Assembly (NCBI GenBank): GCA_016165875.1 | Contig: JABBOT010000005.1 | Coordinates: 21,722,520-21,786,519, forward strand | Length of the DNA: 64,000 nucleotides | DNA from: Acanthopleura granulata | Lineage: Eukaryota; Mollusca; Polyplacophora; Chitonida; Chitonidae | Direction of reading: 5' to 3' | Notes under the pieces: model-generated | The model's database searches: none | What the model saw: only the letters and a program-made list of their open reading frames with translations | What the model was told of the DNA's origin: nothing | Shown: positions 58,701 through 61,226 of the stretch, piece by piece | How the letters are laid out: the number at the start of each line of letters is the position of its first letter | Numbering within the stretch: the stretch's first letter is position 1 | Program-made: the position numbers and the translations under genes

Positions 58701-61121
58701 TTTTGTGGCCAGAGCTTTGTCAGCAAGATGTGATTTGATGGGATTTCTACAACTTTGTAGTGAAAAAGAAGTTCTACAAACTTCGTCACGTAGTTACGTC
58801 ACGAATATTAAAGTTGTTCCCACGCTTTCAACCAATGGAACGTACTGAAAGTGTTATGTAACTAGCTACATGTACAGAAGAAAAATCTGCCATAGCTAGC
58901 TTTATCTCACTTTTTGAGTAATTTTAGACCAATGACATCTAGTACATTGAATTTAAAATTACTGTATTTTTGTTACCTAATTCTGCTTAAGCTGTGGTGC
59001 TTATGGCAGTGTTACTTCTTTAACATTAACCGAGATAAAGTGGCAAGAGACCAGATTTCACCGGTAACATATGACCATTCGCCAACTATCACAATGTCCT
59101 CTCTACTCTGGTTTTACTCTCTGACCTGTACCCCCCGGCTTTTAGCAAAGGGGTTTATTCTTTCTTCGATTACGTCAGACTTCTAGATGCATGTGTTCTC
59201 TAAAAGCACTCAAATAGTACACAAATACTGCAGCGTCACAGCAGAAATGATTTCTCTACGATCTAAACCCTTTTGTCTAGCCCGTCAGAGTCTCCCATTA
59301 TACTGAACCTGTTCATTCCTAATAGGTATTAAAAACAGAATTTTGGCCCATTTGTTTTGAATGATCGGTGGTTATCGCTAAGGTTATAAACTATGTTTGT
59401 CTTAACGGTTAAACAAATGTCTTTTTGCAGCCTACAAGACACAAGCTGGCCGGACGGGAGATTTCAAACTAAAATTACGAGCTGATTTCAGACCTGCTCA
59501 AGGGAAACGCGTGGTCGAAAAATTTTCCAACTTTGAATTGCCTGAAGGATGTAGCTGTGATGCTCTTAACGGTGAGAATAACATTAATATCTTGGGGCAC
59601 GTTTTACGAAGAGGCTGTAACATTTCGTCAAGCTTAACTGCCATGGCGACGTATCTCTGTGTGTGTTCTCATGGTACTTACATTTGACATAACTTACACT
59701 CTGTTTGTAAAACGGGACCCTGTGTCCATAGCCATGTGTGTGAGGTTTAGATAATATTCATAGTCTGCTATGTAAAGGCTAGATAATATTCATCGCCTTC
59801 TGTGTAAAGGTTGTATAGTACCCATAGCCTGCTGTGTAAGGATTGATAGTATCCTTAACCTGCTGTGTAAGGGTTAGATAAAATTCATAGCCCGCAGTGT
59901 ATAGGTTAGATAATATCTATAGCCTGCTTTGTAAAGGTTGGATAATATTCATAGTCTGGCATTGAAAGGTTAGATAATATTCATGACCTGCTCGGCAAAA
60001 GTTAGATAATATTCATAGCCTGCTGTGTAAAGGTTGCATATTATAAAAATATTCATAATATTCATAATAATATTCATAGCTTGTTTTATAAAGGTGGTGT
60101 AATATCCTTGACTTCTTGTCCACTTCTAAGGTTGGTATTCGCTTCAAGTAGATCATATTCAGGCTTCCTGTCCATTTCAAAGATTGTACTGCTCTTGATG
60201 GTAAGATCATACCATTTGTGGCCTGCTATTCCTAAACCAATTTATGTAGTGGTAAATCAGTTTCAACCCCAGTTATATATATATCCGGCTACTTGCGCGC
60301 GGTGCCATGTCATACCACCACATGCGGCTTGATATTTTCTCTACAAGGTACCAAAAAATCAACCTACCACTATTTTTGAGCTGTTATTCCTGGAAGTGGG
60401 GTAATAGGATTTTGTTACCTTGGTAACCTCCATGGGGATGAGTGGGTAGCCGGCAAAAAAGTTCACATTTCCATTTAAAGCAAACAAAAAGGCTGATTTA
60501 GCTAGGTGTAAAATAACAATGCAGAAATACATAGTTTATGAATAATCTTTAATGTCAGTGGCGCTGTGCTCTTCATTTCGGAGGAAAATCTTGGACCAAA
60601 TTCCTCGAATTGCGCATGCGTAACTAAAAACAGTTCTGTCTGATTCAAGTCACGTCACTGTGTGTTCTGTGACTTGGAGATCCAATCGTACATTAACTTG
60701 TTCTTGCATGTTTCAGTTCAGCAACGACGTTGCTTCTTAACTTCCTACAAACAGTAGTGGACAAGCTATGTTACAAGAGCAGATTGATGTGTATGATTTG
60801 TTCTTTTCCGGATTGACCATGTTTAAATGGGCAATTTTGTTTTCGAAAATAAGTCGTATTAAATATCTAAAATTATCCGAGTACCATTTCGTTTGCAATT
60901 TTGCAAGACCATTTGTAATTCTGTTTCGTTTTCTACATTTGTAATTCTGTTTCGTTTTCTACCGCACAGAAGACATCAAGGTGTTCGTGCTGGGCCCAAA
61001 GGATATATTTGACGAGCAATCGGAAACGCTGAGACTGGACGGAAGTGTAACTGTGGTTCGACTGACGAAAGGCTTAGATAAAGAAGTCCGGGGTATCGTC
61101 GCGAAAAGTAGTTGTAAATAG
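17647..61121 (+). CDS. Secreted alpha-2-macroglobulin/complement-family thioester protein, 41-exon model with C-terminal NTR domain
   Basis: The 41 exons listed below join in one frame to 5298 nt (1765 residues plus stop). What is seen: a 20-residue hydrophobic leader; FIQTDKPLYKPGQ at the MG1/MG2 junction; FKPGLPFTGK-like text in MG4; LLVYYV in MG5; GVVDKS in MG6; FPETWLWD after the bait region; PYGCGEQNM with thioester Cys1107 and Gln1110; GGFSSTQDTVVALQAL in the thioester domain; VYDYYET in the receptor-binding domain; and six cysteines in an NTR tail. Length exceeds vertebrate A2M (about 1470) because of the NTR tail and the MG5 and bait inserts. From the family: it is a secreted protease inhibitor/opsonin whose bait cleavage exposes the thioester. 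Many N-glycosylation sequons (NGT, NST, NAS, NFT, NIT, NVT) fit secretion. Homologues are often named CPAMD8-like, A2M-like or TEP; I cannot choose among these without a tree. Coordinates span introns. Confidence 0.93.
18031..18131 (+). mobile_element. SINE S1, 3' fragment
   Basis: AACATGATGCTGGCCGTCAT to AAACACCAATCAGATAAATA, in intron 1. Confidence 0.75.
18375..18458. repeat. Small fold-back repeat in intron 1
   Basis: CTTATTCC and GGAATAAG alternate four times (AAACTTATTCCCTCAT, CGGAATAAGTTTG, GGAATAAGTTTTTCC), giving overlapping hairpins. Confidence 0.6.
18663..18763 (+). repeat. Short tandem repeat, three units
   Basis: CGTCGCATAGAACATTTATT, CGTCGCATGGTACATTATAC and CGTCGCATAGAACATTATAT each lead into a TTAAA stretch. 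Confidence 0.7.
19795..20000 (+). mobile_element. SINE S1, headless, intron 1
   Basis: GGTTGCCAGCAGCCTGCGGA, CCACCATAATGCTGGCGG, AAATATTCTTGAGTACAGC and an (AAAT)n tail. Confidence 0.85.
20713..20867 (+). CDS. TEP exon 2: MG1 domain, first part (residues 22-73)
   Basis: The acceptor is ATTATCAG and the donor GTGAGT. It encodes SYIFTAPAKLQMGGTES and downstream MG1 strands, the usual mature N-terminus of A2M-family proteins. One NGT sequon is present. It enters at phase 2 and leaves at phase 1. Confidence 0.92.
21000..21216 (+). mobile_element. SINE S1, intron 2, ending about 60 bp before exon 3
   Basis: CACCAATGCGATCG start, GTACGTGGGAAGGTCTGCCA, CGTCGTATAAGTGAAATATT and an AAATAAATAAAA tail. 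Confidence 0.88.
21274..21477 (+). CDS. TEP exon 3: end of MG1 and start of MG2 (residues 74-141)
   Basis: It contains MVFIQTDKPLYKPGQL, one of the most conserved motifs of the A2M/C3 family. A GGC stretch near the start carries a Cys. Phase 1 to phase 1; donor GTAAGT. Confidence 0.95.
21500..21822 (+). mobile_element. tRNA-derived SINE, second family (S2), near full length
   Basis: Box A GTGAGTGGCTAGAGCG, box B GGGATCAATCTCGGG, then about 230 bp ending GTTGAGAACGACGTAAAACC and a CATACATACA tail. Partial relatives occur at 39540-39690 and 46712-46790. It lies in intron 3. Confidence 0.8.
21823..22865. other. Intron 3 sequence, nothing recognised
   Basis: A/T-rich, without a recognisable repeat or exon. 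Confidence 0.5.
22866..22953 (+). mobile_element. SINE S1 with internal deletion
   Basis: CTGGCGTCCTCTCCGGCC joins almost directly to AGCCGTCGTATAAATG and ACGGCGTAAAACAGCAATCA. It ends about 30 bp before exon 4. Confidence 0.8.
22985..23037 (+). CDS. TEP exon 4: short MG2 exon (residues 142-159)
   Basis: A 53-nt exon encoding VRFRVLALDEQLRPISSP. It matches the MG2 strand that always follows the DKPLYKPGQ motif and exactly bridges exon 3 (phase 1) to exon 5 (phase 0). Acceptor TTCTCAG, donor GTACGT. Confidence 0.88.
23150..23865 (+). repeat. Degenerate minisatellite, about 45-bp period, intron 4
   Basis: About 15 units resembling TTTCTCCTCTACGATGCTGT TCTG..., pyrimidine-rich on this strand. 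It creates several overlapping Leu/Phe/Ser-rich open frames that are not genes. Confidence 0.85.
24285..24347 (+). mobile_element. Diverged SINE 3' end
   Basis: GTGAAATATTGTTGAGTTCG then CTAAAACAG and AAACAAATAAATGA. It belongs to the wider SINE group, but the family is unclear. Confidence 0.55.
24423..24492 (+). CDS. TEP exon 5: MG2 continuation (residues 160-182)
   Basis: Encodes ITIDLRNPTQVTLAHWSDQ, matching the MG2 'xxIxDPxGNRxxQW' strand. Acceptor ATTCCAG, donor GTGAGT. Phase 0 to phase 1. Confidence 0.9.
24541..24808 (+). mobile_element. SINE S1, full length, starting 48 bp after exon 5
   Basis: Head TCGTGGCCGAGTGGTCGGCG, box B GTGAGTTTAAGCCC, body CAACCTGCAAATGGTTGTGG and tail AGATAAATAAATCAATAAA. 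Confidence 0.9.
25059..25172 (+). CDS. TEP exon 6: end of MG2, start of MG3 (residues 183-220)
   Basis: Encodes the 'F.LSQEPVMGTWGIEA' strand and FRVEEY, the universal lead into MG3 (FxVEEYVLPKYEV). It has an NGT sequon. Phase 1 to phase 1. Donor GTAAAA. Confidence 0.94.
25310..25390 (-). mobile_element. Third SINE type (S3), 3' end, minus strand
   Basis: AATGAATGAATGATTATGGC then TTAACGCCACTTCGGCAATA, the complement of a 'CATATGGCTGAAATATTGCC...GGCGTTAAGCCATAATCATT' SINE end. It is also seen at 40140-40262. Confidence 0.65.
25395..25570 (+). repeat. Tandem repeat, about 42-bp period, intron 6
   Basis: Four to five units around GACTCATATTATTGGCATAG AGGAGGT. Confidence 0.75.
25758..25842 (+). 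CDS. TEP exon 7: MG3 (residues 221-248)
   Basis: Starts VLPKYEVTVTPPPYIQPW and joins to FRVEEY of exon 6 to rebuild the conserved MG3 start. Ends EGEVCAK. Phase 1 to phase 2. Donor GTGAGT. Confidence 0.94.
26217..26393 (+). mobile_element. SINE S1, 5'-truncated, intron 7
   Basis: CTGGCTTCCTCTCCGGGCTC start, CAACCTGCGGATGGCCGTGG body, and an (AAAT)n tail that abuts the next copy. Confidence 0.87.
26394..26530 (+). mobile_element. SINE S1, second copy in tandem, diverged
   Basis: AGTACGTGGGAAAGTCCGCC to ACGGCGTAAAATACCAATCG. It ends about 45 bp before exon 8. Confidence 0.8.
26576..26702 (+). CDS. TEP exon 8: MG3 (residues 249-291)
   Basis: Encodes YTYGKPVKGQLRLEVCL, the family's 'Y.YGKPV.G' MG3 strand, then an Asp-rich loop and a second Cys (ICTQF). 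Phase 2 to phase 0. Donor GTAAGT. The exon begins only about 45 bp after a truncated SINE. Confidence 0.94.
27186..27303 (+). CDS. TEP exon 9: MG3 end (residues 292-330)
   Basis: Encodes IDGCQKFSVNSTVIGLP and a strand ending in LEEATG, as in MG3 of A2M-like proteins. NST and NAS sequons. Phase 0 to phase 1. Acceptor TTTCTAG. Confidence 0.92.
27405..27545 (+). repeat. Interspersed repeat family R2, partial diverged copy
   Basis: Matches the middle of the R2 unit (GGTCAGCAATCTCAAGACCA, AACACAAACAAC, TTCATGCAAAAAGAAG). It lies in the intron after exon 9. Confidence 0.6.
27700..27995 (+). repeat. Degenerate tandem repeat before exon 10
   Basis: Recurrent GGATTGTCTCT/CAGATTGTCTTC/GGGATTGCCTC words at about 30-45-bp spacing, running to the exon 10 acceptor. 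Confidence 0.55.
27996..28108 (+). CDS. TEP exon 10: MG3/MG4 junction (residues 331-368)
   Basis: Ends in YYKPGLPFTGK, the conserved start of MG4 (F.PGLPF.G.V). Phase 1 to phase 0. Acceptor TCTCTACAG. Confidence 0.95.
28415..28498 (-). mobile_element. SINE S1, 3' fragment, minus strand, intron 10
   Basis: TTCATTGGTGTTTTATGCCG, AAGAATAATTCACTTATACG, TTTTGGCGGGAG. Confidence 0.75.
28659..28829 (+). CDS. TEP exon 11: MG4 (residues 369-425)
   Basis: Starts VVVTRPDKSAAPGEPIRL, the MG4 'V..PDG.P' strand, and contains the 'T..G...F.LP' turn typical of MG4. NFT sequon. It is 171 nt and symmetric (phase 0/0). Confidence 0.95.
29432..29653 (+). CDS. TEP exon 12: MG4 end and MG5 start (residues 426-499)
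   Basis: Includes YSPSNSFLDI, the conserved SPS..FL.I motif at the MG4/MG5 boundary, and the MG5 'CG..I.V.V.Y' strand. Symmetric 222-nt exon (0/0). A truncated SINE lies about 45 bp into the following intron. Confidence 0.95.
29700..29822 (+). mobile_element. SINE S1, truncated, intron 12
   Basis: GATCTGCCAGCAACC joins to GGCTCTATCTGGTTTCCTCC, CACCATAATGCTAACC and AATAAATAAATAAA. Confidence 0.85.
29823..30965. other. Intron 12 remainder, nothing recognised
   Basis: A/T-rich. CAAAGTTTTTGTCCAGAAT-like text recurs near 29885 and 30005, possibly a decayed two-copy repeat. Confidence 0.45.
30966..31224 (+). CDS. TEP exon 13: MG5 with Thr/Ser/acidic insert and furin-type site (residues 500-585)
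   Basis: The exon starts with the MG5 strand ILVRGNIVSTG. It then carries about 70 residues not expected in the fold: a run of Thr/Pro/Ser with NST and NET sequons, an acidic Asp/Glu/Ser segment, and REKR (580-583) just before the end. Exon 14 then resumes normal MG5. REKR fits the R-X-K-R furin consensus, so the protein may mature into chains of about 560 and 1180 residues. Exon borders are good (TTCTTCTCTCTTCAG; GTGAGA). Processing is inferred, not seen. Confidence 0.88.
32082..32327 (-). mobile_element. SINE S1, full length, minus strand, intron 13
   Basis: (TTTA)n, GGGGTTTTACGCGGTACTCA, ATTATGGTGGGAGAAACCC and head complement GCTAACCGACTGAGCCAAGG. Confidence 0.9.
32776..32936 (+). CDS. 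TEP exon 14: MG5 end (residues 586-639)
   Basis: Encodes GGGRLLVYYVREDKEVVAG, matching 'ARLLVYYV...GEVVAD' of A2M MG5, then a CVDNK turn into MG6. NST sequon. Phase 1 to phase 0. Confidence 0.96.
33114..33343 (+). mobile_element. SINE S1 with internal deletion, intron 14
   Basis: Head GGGGGCCTATGTGGCTTAGT, box B GTGAGTTCATGTCC. The middle is deleted between GTATGTGGAAAGC and CCCGGTTTCTTCCCACC. Tail AGATAAATAAATA. Confidence 0.9.
33673..33822 (+). CDS. TEP exon 15: MG6 first half (residues 640-689)
   Basis: Encodes VEMSFADSPVFPGDPATLRV and SLCGIGVVDKSILLL, the diagnostic MG6 text of this family. Symmetric 150-nt exon (0/0). Confidence 0.97.
34329..34497 (+). CDS. TEP exon 16: MG6 into the bait region (residues 690-745), two possible donors
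   Basis: Starts VMEFLRNRDPL and has a Cys (NTYCLDK) where A2M proteins enter the bait region. Two donors keep phase 1: GTAAGC at 34444 and GTACTT at 34498. The first has the better intron consensus, the second the better exon side. Using the first drops 18 Lys-rich residues. The longer form is used in the 1765-residue count. Confidence 0.85.
34575..35125 (+). repeat. Minisatellite, about 61-bp period, intron 16 (bait region)
   Basis: About nine units with GGACCCGGTAATAGTGG, TTTCTGTTCTATGACAATCG and CTCTGGTCATGTCTGAATCA. It lies in the intron leading into the first bait exon. Confidence 0.9.
35310..35407 (+). CDS. TEP exon 17: bait-region exon (residues 746-778)
   Basis: Encodes DEVDERLLRLQGDWWQLPF and a short tail ending QAFQ. 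The sequence is not conserved in the family, as expected of a bait. The acceptor is tandem: CGAG (exon from 35307) and TAG (from 35310) both stay in frame and differ by one Val. Phase 1 to phase 0; donor GTAATA. Confidence 0.75.
35793..35898 (+). CDS. TEP exon 18: bait-region exon (residues 779-813) with an internal alternative donor
   Basis: Encodes STGLVTVSNLRILTRPCVV then a Tyr/Asp/Glu-rich end. A strong internal GTAAGT at 35860 also leaves phase 1, so a form shortened by 13 residues would stay in frame. The terminal donor is also GTAAGT (35899). Exons 17 and 18 together are 204 nt and could be skipped as a pair without a frameshift. Confidence 0.78.
36276..36308 (+). CDS. TEP exon 19: putative 33-nt bait micro-exon (residues 814-824)
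   Basis: It lies between a good acceptor (CCTCTTTGCAG) and a good donor (GTAAGT). It is phase 1 on both sides and encodes the basic peptide VRETHYHRKGA. It is too short for homology, so support comes from splice sites, phase and position in the bait interval. It may be a cassette exon. Confidence 0.5.
36466..36612 (+). repeat. (TTTA)n tract with duplicated flank
   Basis: GGCTATGATCGCATTTTTGC plus ATGTATTTATTTAT occurs at 36466 and again at 36540, each followed by a (TTTA)n run. It forms the expanded tail of the minus-strand SINE that follows. Confidence 0.85.
36600..36812 (-). mobile_element. SINE S1, minus strand, bait-region intron
   Basis: GGGGTTTTACGCCGTACTGA, GAAGAATATTTCACATATAC, GGTCTTGAACTCACAGCGAC and a degraded head before a C-rich run. 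Confidence 0.85.
36871..37096 (+). mobile_element. tRNA-derived SINE, another family (S4)
   Basis: Box B GAGTTCGAATCC is a near-perfect tRNA match. The body has TTCCCGGTTCTCCGGTTTCC and the 3' end GAATTGTTGAGTATACGGCG, with a CCACCCATCCATGA tail. Confidence 0.7.
37107..37266 (+). mobile_element. SINE S1, 5'-truncated, bait-region intron
   Basis: GGTCTGCCAGCAACCTGCGG to AACGCCAATCAAGTAATAAA; follows S4 directly. Confidence 0.85.
37954..37974 (+). CDS. TEP exon 20: putative 21-nt bait micro-exon (residues 825-831)
   Basis: It is flanked by TTTCTCTCTTAG and GTAAGC, phase 1 on both sides, and encodes about seven residues (RQPMAVM). Only splice-site quality and phase support it. Skipping it leaves the frame intact. 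Confidence 0.4.
   Translation, partial: GNQWQS
37975..39784. other. Bait-region intron, one candidate exon and an S2 fragment
   Basis: Besides the candidate exon at 38887-38964, 39540-39690 resembles the middle of SINE S2 (GACTGGGTAGGGTGTCATGT, CCGGTGTCCTCTGGG). Nothing else is recognised. Confidence 0.45.
38887..38964 (+). other. Candidate extra bait cassette exon (78 nt, phase 1/1)
   Basis: A long pyrimidine tract (TCTTATCTCTCCTTTAG) precedes an open 78-nt stretch that ends at a weak GTGAAC donor. Phase is 1 on both sides and there are no stops. It could encode about 26 residues including SVQFAVVRIFPYVHK. It is not counted in the main model; it is supported only by splice grammar and position. 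Confidence 0.25.
39785..39926 (+). CDS. TEP exon 21: end of bait and start of MG7 linker (residues 832-878)
   Basis: Encodes a Ser/Ala/Glu/Lys-rich stretch, then ARTYFPETWLWD, the conserved text directly after the bait region in A2M, C3 and TEPs. It enters at phase 1, so it can be joined to exon 16, 18, 19 or 20. It leaves at phase 2 (GTAGGA). Confidence 0.93.
40095..40262. mobile_element. SINE S1 tail (minus) joined to SINE S3 end (plus)
   Basis: (TTTA)n then GATTGGTGTTTAACGCCGTA (S1 complement), followed by GTATGGCTGAAACATTGCCA ATGTGGCGTTAAGCC (S3). Confidence 0.7.
40499..40700 (+). repeat. Tandem duplication spanning the exon 22 acceptor
   Basis: Units start TTTTACCATTGCTCATTATT (40499), TTTTACCATTGTTCATTATC (40557) and TTTTACGATTGCTTATTATC (40640). 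Each contains a GTGAGG-TG-TAT-GAC stretch resembling the true exon start. Confidence 0.75.
40685..40913 (+). CDS. TEP exon 22: MG7 (residues 879-955)
   Basis: Contains PDAITEWVGSTVC, GLGVSDTAKVTAFKPFF and LPYSVIRGE, all family landmarks. Phase 2 to phase 0. The acceptor lies in a short tandem duplication (see findings). Confidence 0.97.
40939..41029 (+). repeat. Near-perfect inverted repeat (hairpin) in intron 22
   Basis: Arms 40939-40968 and 41000-41029 (30 nt each, 28 paired) flank a 31-nt loop. The size is like a pre-miRNA or a tiny fold-back transposon. Confidence 0.85.
41281..41365 (-). mobile_element. SINE S1 tail with long (TTTA)n
   Basis: About 40 bp of TTTA repeats, TATATATATATTTATTT, then TTACGCCATTCTCAAGACTT; the rest is lost. 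Confidence 0.7.
41811..42064 (+). mobile_element. SINE S1, nearly full length, intron 22
   Basis: Head GGGGGCCTCCTTGGCCCAGT CGGTTAGC, box B GTGAGTTCAAGACC, 3' end ACGGCGTAAAACACCAATCA and tail AAACAAATAAAGAAAG. Only a short stretch is missing from the body. Confidence 0.93.
42083..42366 (+). repeat. Interspersed repeat family R2, full copy
   Basis: About 280 bp closely matching 588-845. It ends about 40 bp before exon 23. Confidence 0.8.
42407..42553 (+). CDS. TEP exon 23: MG7 end (residues 956-1004)
   Basis: Encodes the MG7 strands with CVCGQES and LGDVNITVD, matching 'LG.VN.TV.A' of the family. NIT sequon. Symmetric 147-nt exon (0/0). An unclassified repeat ends about 40 bp upstream. Confidence 0.93.
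43264..43365 (+). CDS. TEP exon 24: MG7/CUB junction (residues 1005-1038)
   Basis: Contains the Cys-bearing loop and VRDILTRPLLVE, matching 'RKDTVIKPLLVEPEG'. Symmetric 102-nt exon (0/0). The next exon continues with SEGIPEE. Confidence 0.95.
43366..44234. other. Intron 24, nothing recognised
   Basis: No repeat or exon could be supported. Confidence 0.5.
44235..44286 (+). CDS. TEP exon 25: CUB first half (residues 1039-1055)
   Basis: A 52-nt exon encoding SEGIPEEYTRSIFVCPK, the 'EG.E.E.T...L.CP.G' motif. Phase 0 to phase 1. Acceptor CTTCTCTTCAG. Confidence 0.94.
44995..45285 (-). repeat. Interspersed repeat family R2, inverted copy
   Basis: The reverse complement matches 42083-42366 (e.g. 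TTTTCGTCATCGTGAAAAACTG, GTCGTTTTTTGAAACTGGCC). With the 42 kb copy it forms an inverted pair around exons 23-25. Confidence 0.8.
45406..45498 (+). CDS. TEP exon 26: CUB first half, end (residues 1056-1086)
   Basis: Encodes LPDNVILDSARGYVTVIG, matching 'LPPNVVEESARASVSVLGD' just before the thioester domain. Phase 1 to phase 1. Confidence 0.96.
46270..46446 (+). CDS. TEP exon 27: thioester domain with GCGEQ motif (residues 1087-1145)
   Basis: Encodes LVKMPYGCGEQNMASFTPNI. Cys1107 and Gln1110 would form the internal thioester, so the reactive centre is intact. It starts GDLMG as in A2M. Phase 1 to phase 1. Confidence 0.99.
46656..46714 (+). repeat. (CA)n(TA)n microsatellite, intron 27
   Basis: About 20 CA repeats then about 8 TA repeats. 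An S2-type SINE end (GAAAAAATGTTGAGATCCAC GTAAAACC) follows directly. Confidence 0.9.
46712..46790 (+). mobile_element. SINE S2, 3' fragment
   Basis: AGGACTCCTTATCGTCATAT and GTTGAGATCCACGTAAAACC match the end of 21500-21822. Confidence 0.65.
46791..46855 (-). mobile_element. SINE S1, 3' fragment, minus strand
   Basis: GTTGTACTCAAGAATATTTC ACCTATACAAGCGC, directly after the S2 fragment. Confidence 0.65.
46931..47025 (+). repeat. Three-unit 31-bp repeat carrying CACGTG
   Basis: GCCGATCATTTCTCACGTGA, GCCGATCAGTTGTCACGTGA and GGCGATCAGTTGTCACGTGA. CACGTG lies at 46945, 46976 and 47007, spaced exactly 31 bp. Confidence 0.85.
47159..47487 (+). CDS. TEP exon 28: thioester domain (residues 1146-1255)
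   Basis: The largest exon, encoding GYQRQLRYRHKDGSYSAFG, SSWLTAFVVK, and NSTLTAYILIALLEA. The position aligned with the catalytic His of C3 (five residues before the KGG glycines) is Ser1224. NES, NVT and NST sequons. Phase 1 to phase 0. Confidence 0.97.
47785..48155 (+). repeat. Minisatellite, about 29-bp period, intron 28
   Basis: About 12 units of CTACCCAAAGTCTGAATTTA GTCTAA. Confidence 0.9.
48168..48232 (+). mobile_element. SINE S3, 3' end
   Basis: TTGATATGGCTGAAATACTG CCACTACGGCATTAG followed by an ATTATTCATTC tail. Confidence 0.55.
48313..48472 (+). CDS. TEP exon 29: thioester domain helices (residues 1256-1308)
   Basis: Encodes an alpha/alpha-toroid helix pair including DIYTIALSAYALTL, matching the family's 'Y..ALLAYAFAL'. 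Phase 0 to phase 1. Confidence 0.95.
48541..48686. repeat. Palindromic element in intron 29
   Basis: Inner arms 48568-48594 and 48623-48649 match 26 of 27. Outer arms 48541-48562 and 48664-48686 also pair. The word AACGGATTAATCCGTT is itself a palindrome. MITE-like. Confidence 0.85.
49018..49262 (+). repeat. Interspersed repeat family R1, copy 5
   Basis: A long copy in the intron before exon 30, including TTTCACCGGTAACGTGTGAC and CTGGTTTTACTCTCTGTGCT. Confidence 0.75.
49314..49531 (+). CDS. TEP exon 30: thioester domain (residues 1309-1381)
   Basis: Encodes QQHWERKDKPEPP, SAEVEMTAYALMAL, and WLSRQRNSYGGFSSTQ, all hallmark thioester-domain text. An unusual RRWWWYY cluster precedes SAEVE, where A2M has a short variable loop. 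Phase 1 to phase 0. An interspersed repeat ends about 50 bp upstream. Confidence 0.96.
49977..50192 (+). CDS. TEP exon 31: thioester domain end and CUB second half (residues 1382-1453)
   Basis: Encodes DTVVALQALAEYG, then CUB strands ending SGDGCAMIQ, equal to 'GEGCVYLQ' of A2M. Symmetric 216-nt exon (0/0). Confidence 0.96.
50193..51696. other. Intron 31, nothing recognised
   Basis: 1.5 kb without a repeat or exon I can support. Confidence 0.5.
51697..51824 (+). CDS. TEP exon 32: CUB end and receptor-binding domain start (residues 1454-1495)
   Basis: Encodes ANARYNIEGETP and PAFTLDIKMFQ, matching 'TSLKYNILP...FAL.V', then two Cys (NCDRQRMQICTR). Phase 0 to phase 2. Confidence 0.94.
52234..52324 (+). 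CDS. TEP exon 33: receptor-binding domain (residues 1496-1526)
   Basis: Encodes SNMAMIEVKMVTGWVPDE, matching 'SNMAIVDVKMVSGFIP' of the macroglobulin receptor-binding domain. Phase 2 to phase 0. Confidence 0.97.
52601..52675 (+). CDS. TEP exon 34: receptor-binding domain (residues 1527-1551)
   Basis: A 75-nt symmetric exon (0/0) ending in NNIVNFYFDE, equal to the 'HVLIYLDKV' strand. Acceptor TTTTGTTGCAG, donor GTAAGA. Confidence 0.92.
53014..53116 (+). CDS. TEP exon 35: receptor-binding domain (residues 1552-1585)
   Basis: Encodes SCVYFEVIKELEVNNTQPG and RVHVYDYYET, the near-invariant 'VYDYYE' end of the receptor-binding domain. Phase 0 to phase 1. Confidence 0.97.
53117..54071. other. Intron 35, nothing recognised
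   Basis: No repeat or exon supported. Confidence 0.5.
54072..54135 (+). CDS. TEP exon 36: receptor-binding domain end (residues 1586-1606)
   Basis: Encodes DYSVISPYEIEPQCNTFHW, where A2M has 'EFAIAEYNAPC'. Phase 1 to phase 2. Acceptor AATTGCAG, donor GTGAGT. Confidence 0.9.
54343..54388 (-). mobile_element. SINE S1, short 3' remnant, minus strand
   Basis: TTGTTTATTTGATTGGAATT TTACGCC and TTCAAGAATA only. Confidence 0.6.
54773..54846 (+). CDS. TEP exon 37: linker between receptor-binding and NTR domains (residues 1607-1631)
   Basis: Encodes YFDAVLLARTGDVAVPVDIA plus a few residues. I know no specific homology; it is supported by splice sites (TCTTACCAG; GTACGT) and by linking phase 2 of exon 36 to phase 1 of exon 38. 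Confidence 0.72.
54847..56113. other. Intron 37, nothing recognised
   Basis: GCCGACGAG recurs twice near 55350-55390, but no clear repeat is present. Confidence 0.45.
56114..56148 (+). CDS. TEP exon 38: short linker exon (residues 1632-1643)
   Basis: A 35-nt exon (ATAKVDEASPLE) with a strong acceptor (TTTCTACTTTCAG) and donor (GTAAGC). It converts phase 1 to phase 0, as needed to join exons 37 and 39. Confidence 0.7.
56370..56496. repeat. Inverted repeat with 40-bp arms, intron 38
   Basis: Arms 56370-56409 and 56457-56496 match 36 of 40 around a 47-nt loop. They include GGGATTGTACAGCAGGAATT and its complement. Confidence 0.88.
57230..57446 (+). mobile_element. SINE S1, tail-less, intron 38
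   Basis: GTGCCTCTCACCAGTGCGGT, CAACCTGCGGATGGTCATGG, ATAATAATGCTGACCGCC and GAGTGAAATATTCTTGTGTA. The (AAAT)n tail has decayed. Confidence 0.85.
57691..57766 (+). CDS. TEP exon 39: NTR domain start (residues 1644-1668)
   Basis: Encodes SRCPYCPEGKPKDF and LLCSATV. The C-x2-C start (1648, 1651) and third Cys (1664) followed by an 'xATV' strand match the opening of netrin/C345C modules. Phase 0 to phase 1. Confidence 0.92.
58905..59131 (+). repeat. Interspersed repeat family R1, copy 6
   Basis: Includes GAGTAATTTTAGACCAATGA, TTCTGCTTAAG, TTTCACCGGTAACATATGAC and GGTTTTACTCTCTG. It lies in the intron between exons 39 and 40. Confidence 0.75.
59431..59571 (+). CDS. TEP exon 40: NTR domain core (residues 1669-1715)
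   Basis: Encodes GDFKLKLRADFRP and ELPEGCSCDALN, with Cys1709 and Cys1711 as the central C-x-C-like pair of NTR domains. Phase 1 to phase 1. Acceptor CTTTTTGCAG. Confidence 0.93.
59735..60070 (+). repeat. Minisatellite, about 34-bp period, intron 40
   Basis: About ten units of AGCCTGCTGTGTAAAGGTTA GATAATATTCAT. Confidence 0.9.
60970..61121 (+). CDS. TEP exon 41: NTR domain end and stop (residues 1716-1765)
   Basis: Encodes IKVFVLGPKDIFDEQ, SVTVVRLTKGLDKEVRG and a final SSCK, with Cys1764 as the sixth Cys, then TAG at 61119-61121. A C-terminal Cys is typical of NTR modules. Confidence 0.95.
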
Positions 61122-61226
61122 AAGAATAAGAGTTAGCAAAACATAAAATGTTTCACAAGGATAGAACGAATAAATGATACTGAATTGATTGTGGAAGCAG
61201 GATCTTATGTACCCATAAGGAATAAA
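61122..61226 (+). terminator. 3' UTR with two AATAAA poly(A) signals
   Basis: AATAAA occurs at 61169-61174 and 61221-61226, 48 and 100 bp after the stop codon, in A/T-rich sequence. Either would give a short 3' UTR. Which is used cannot be told. Confidence 0.6.
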
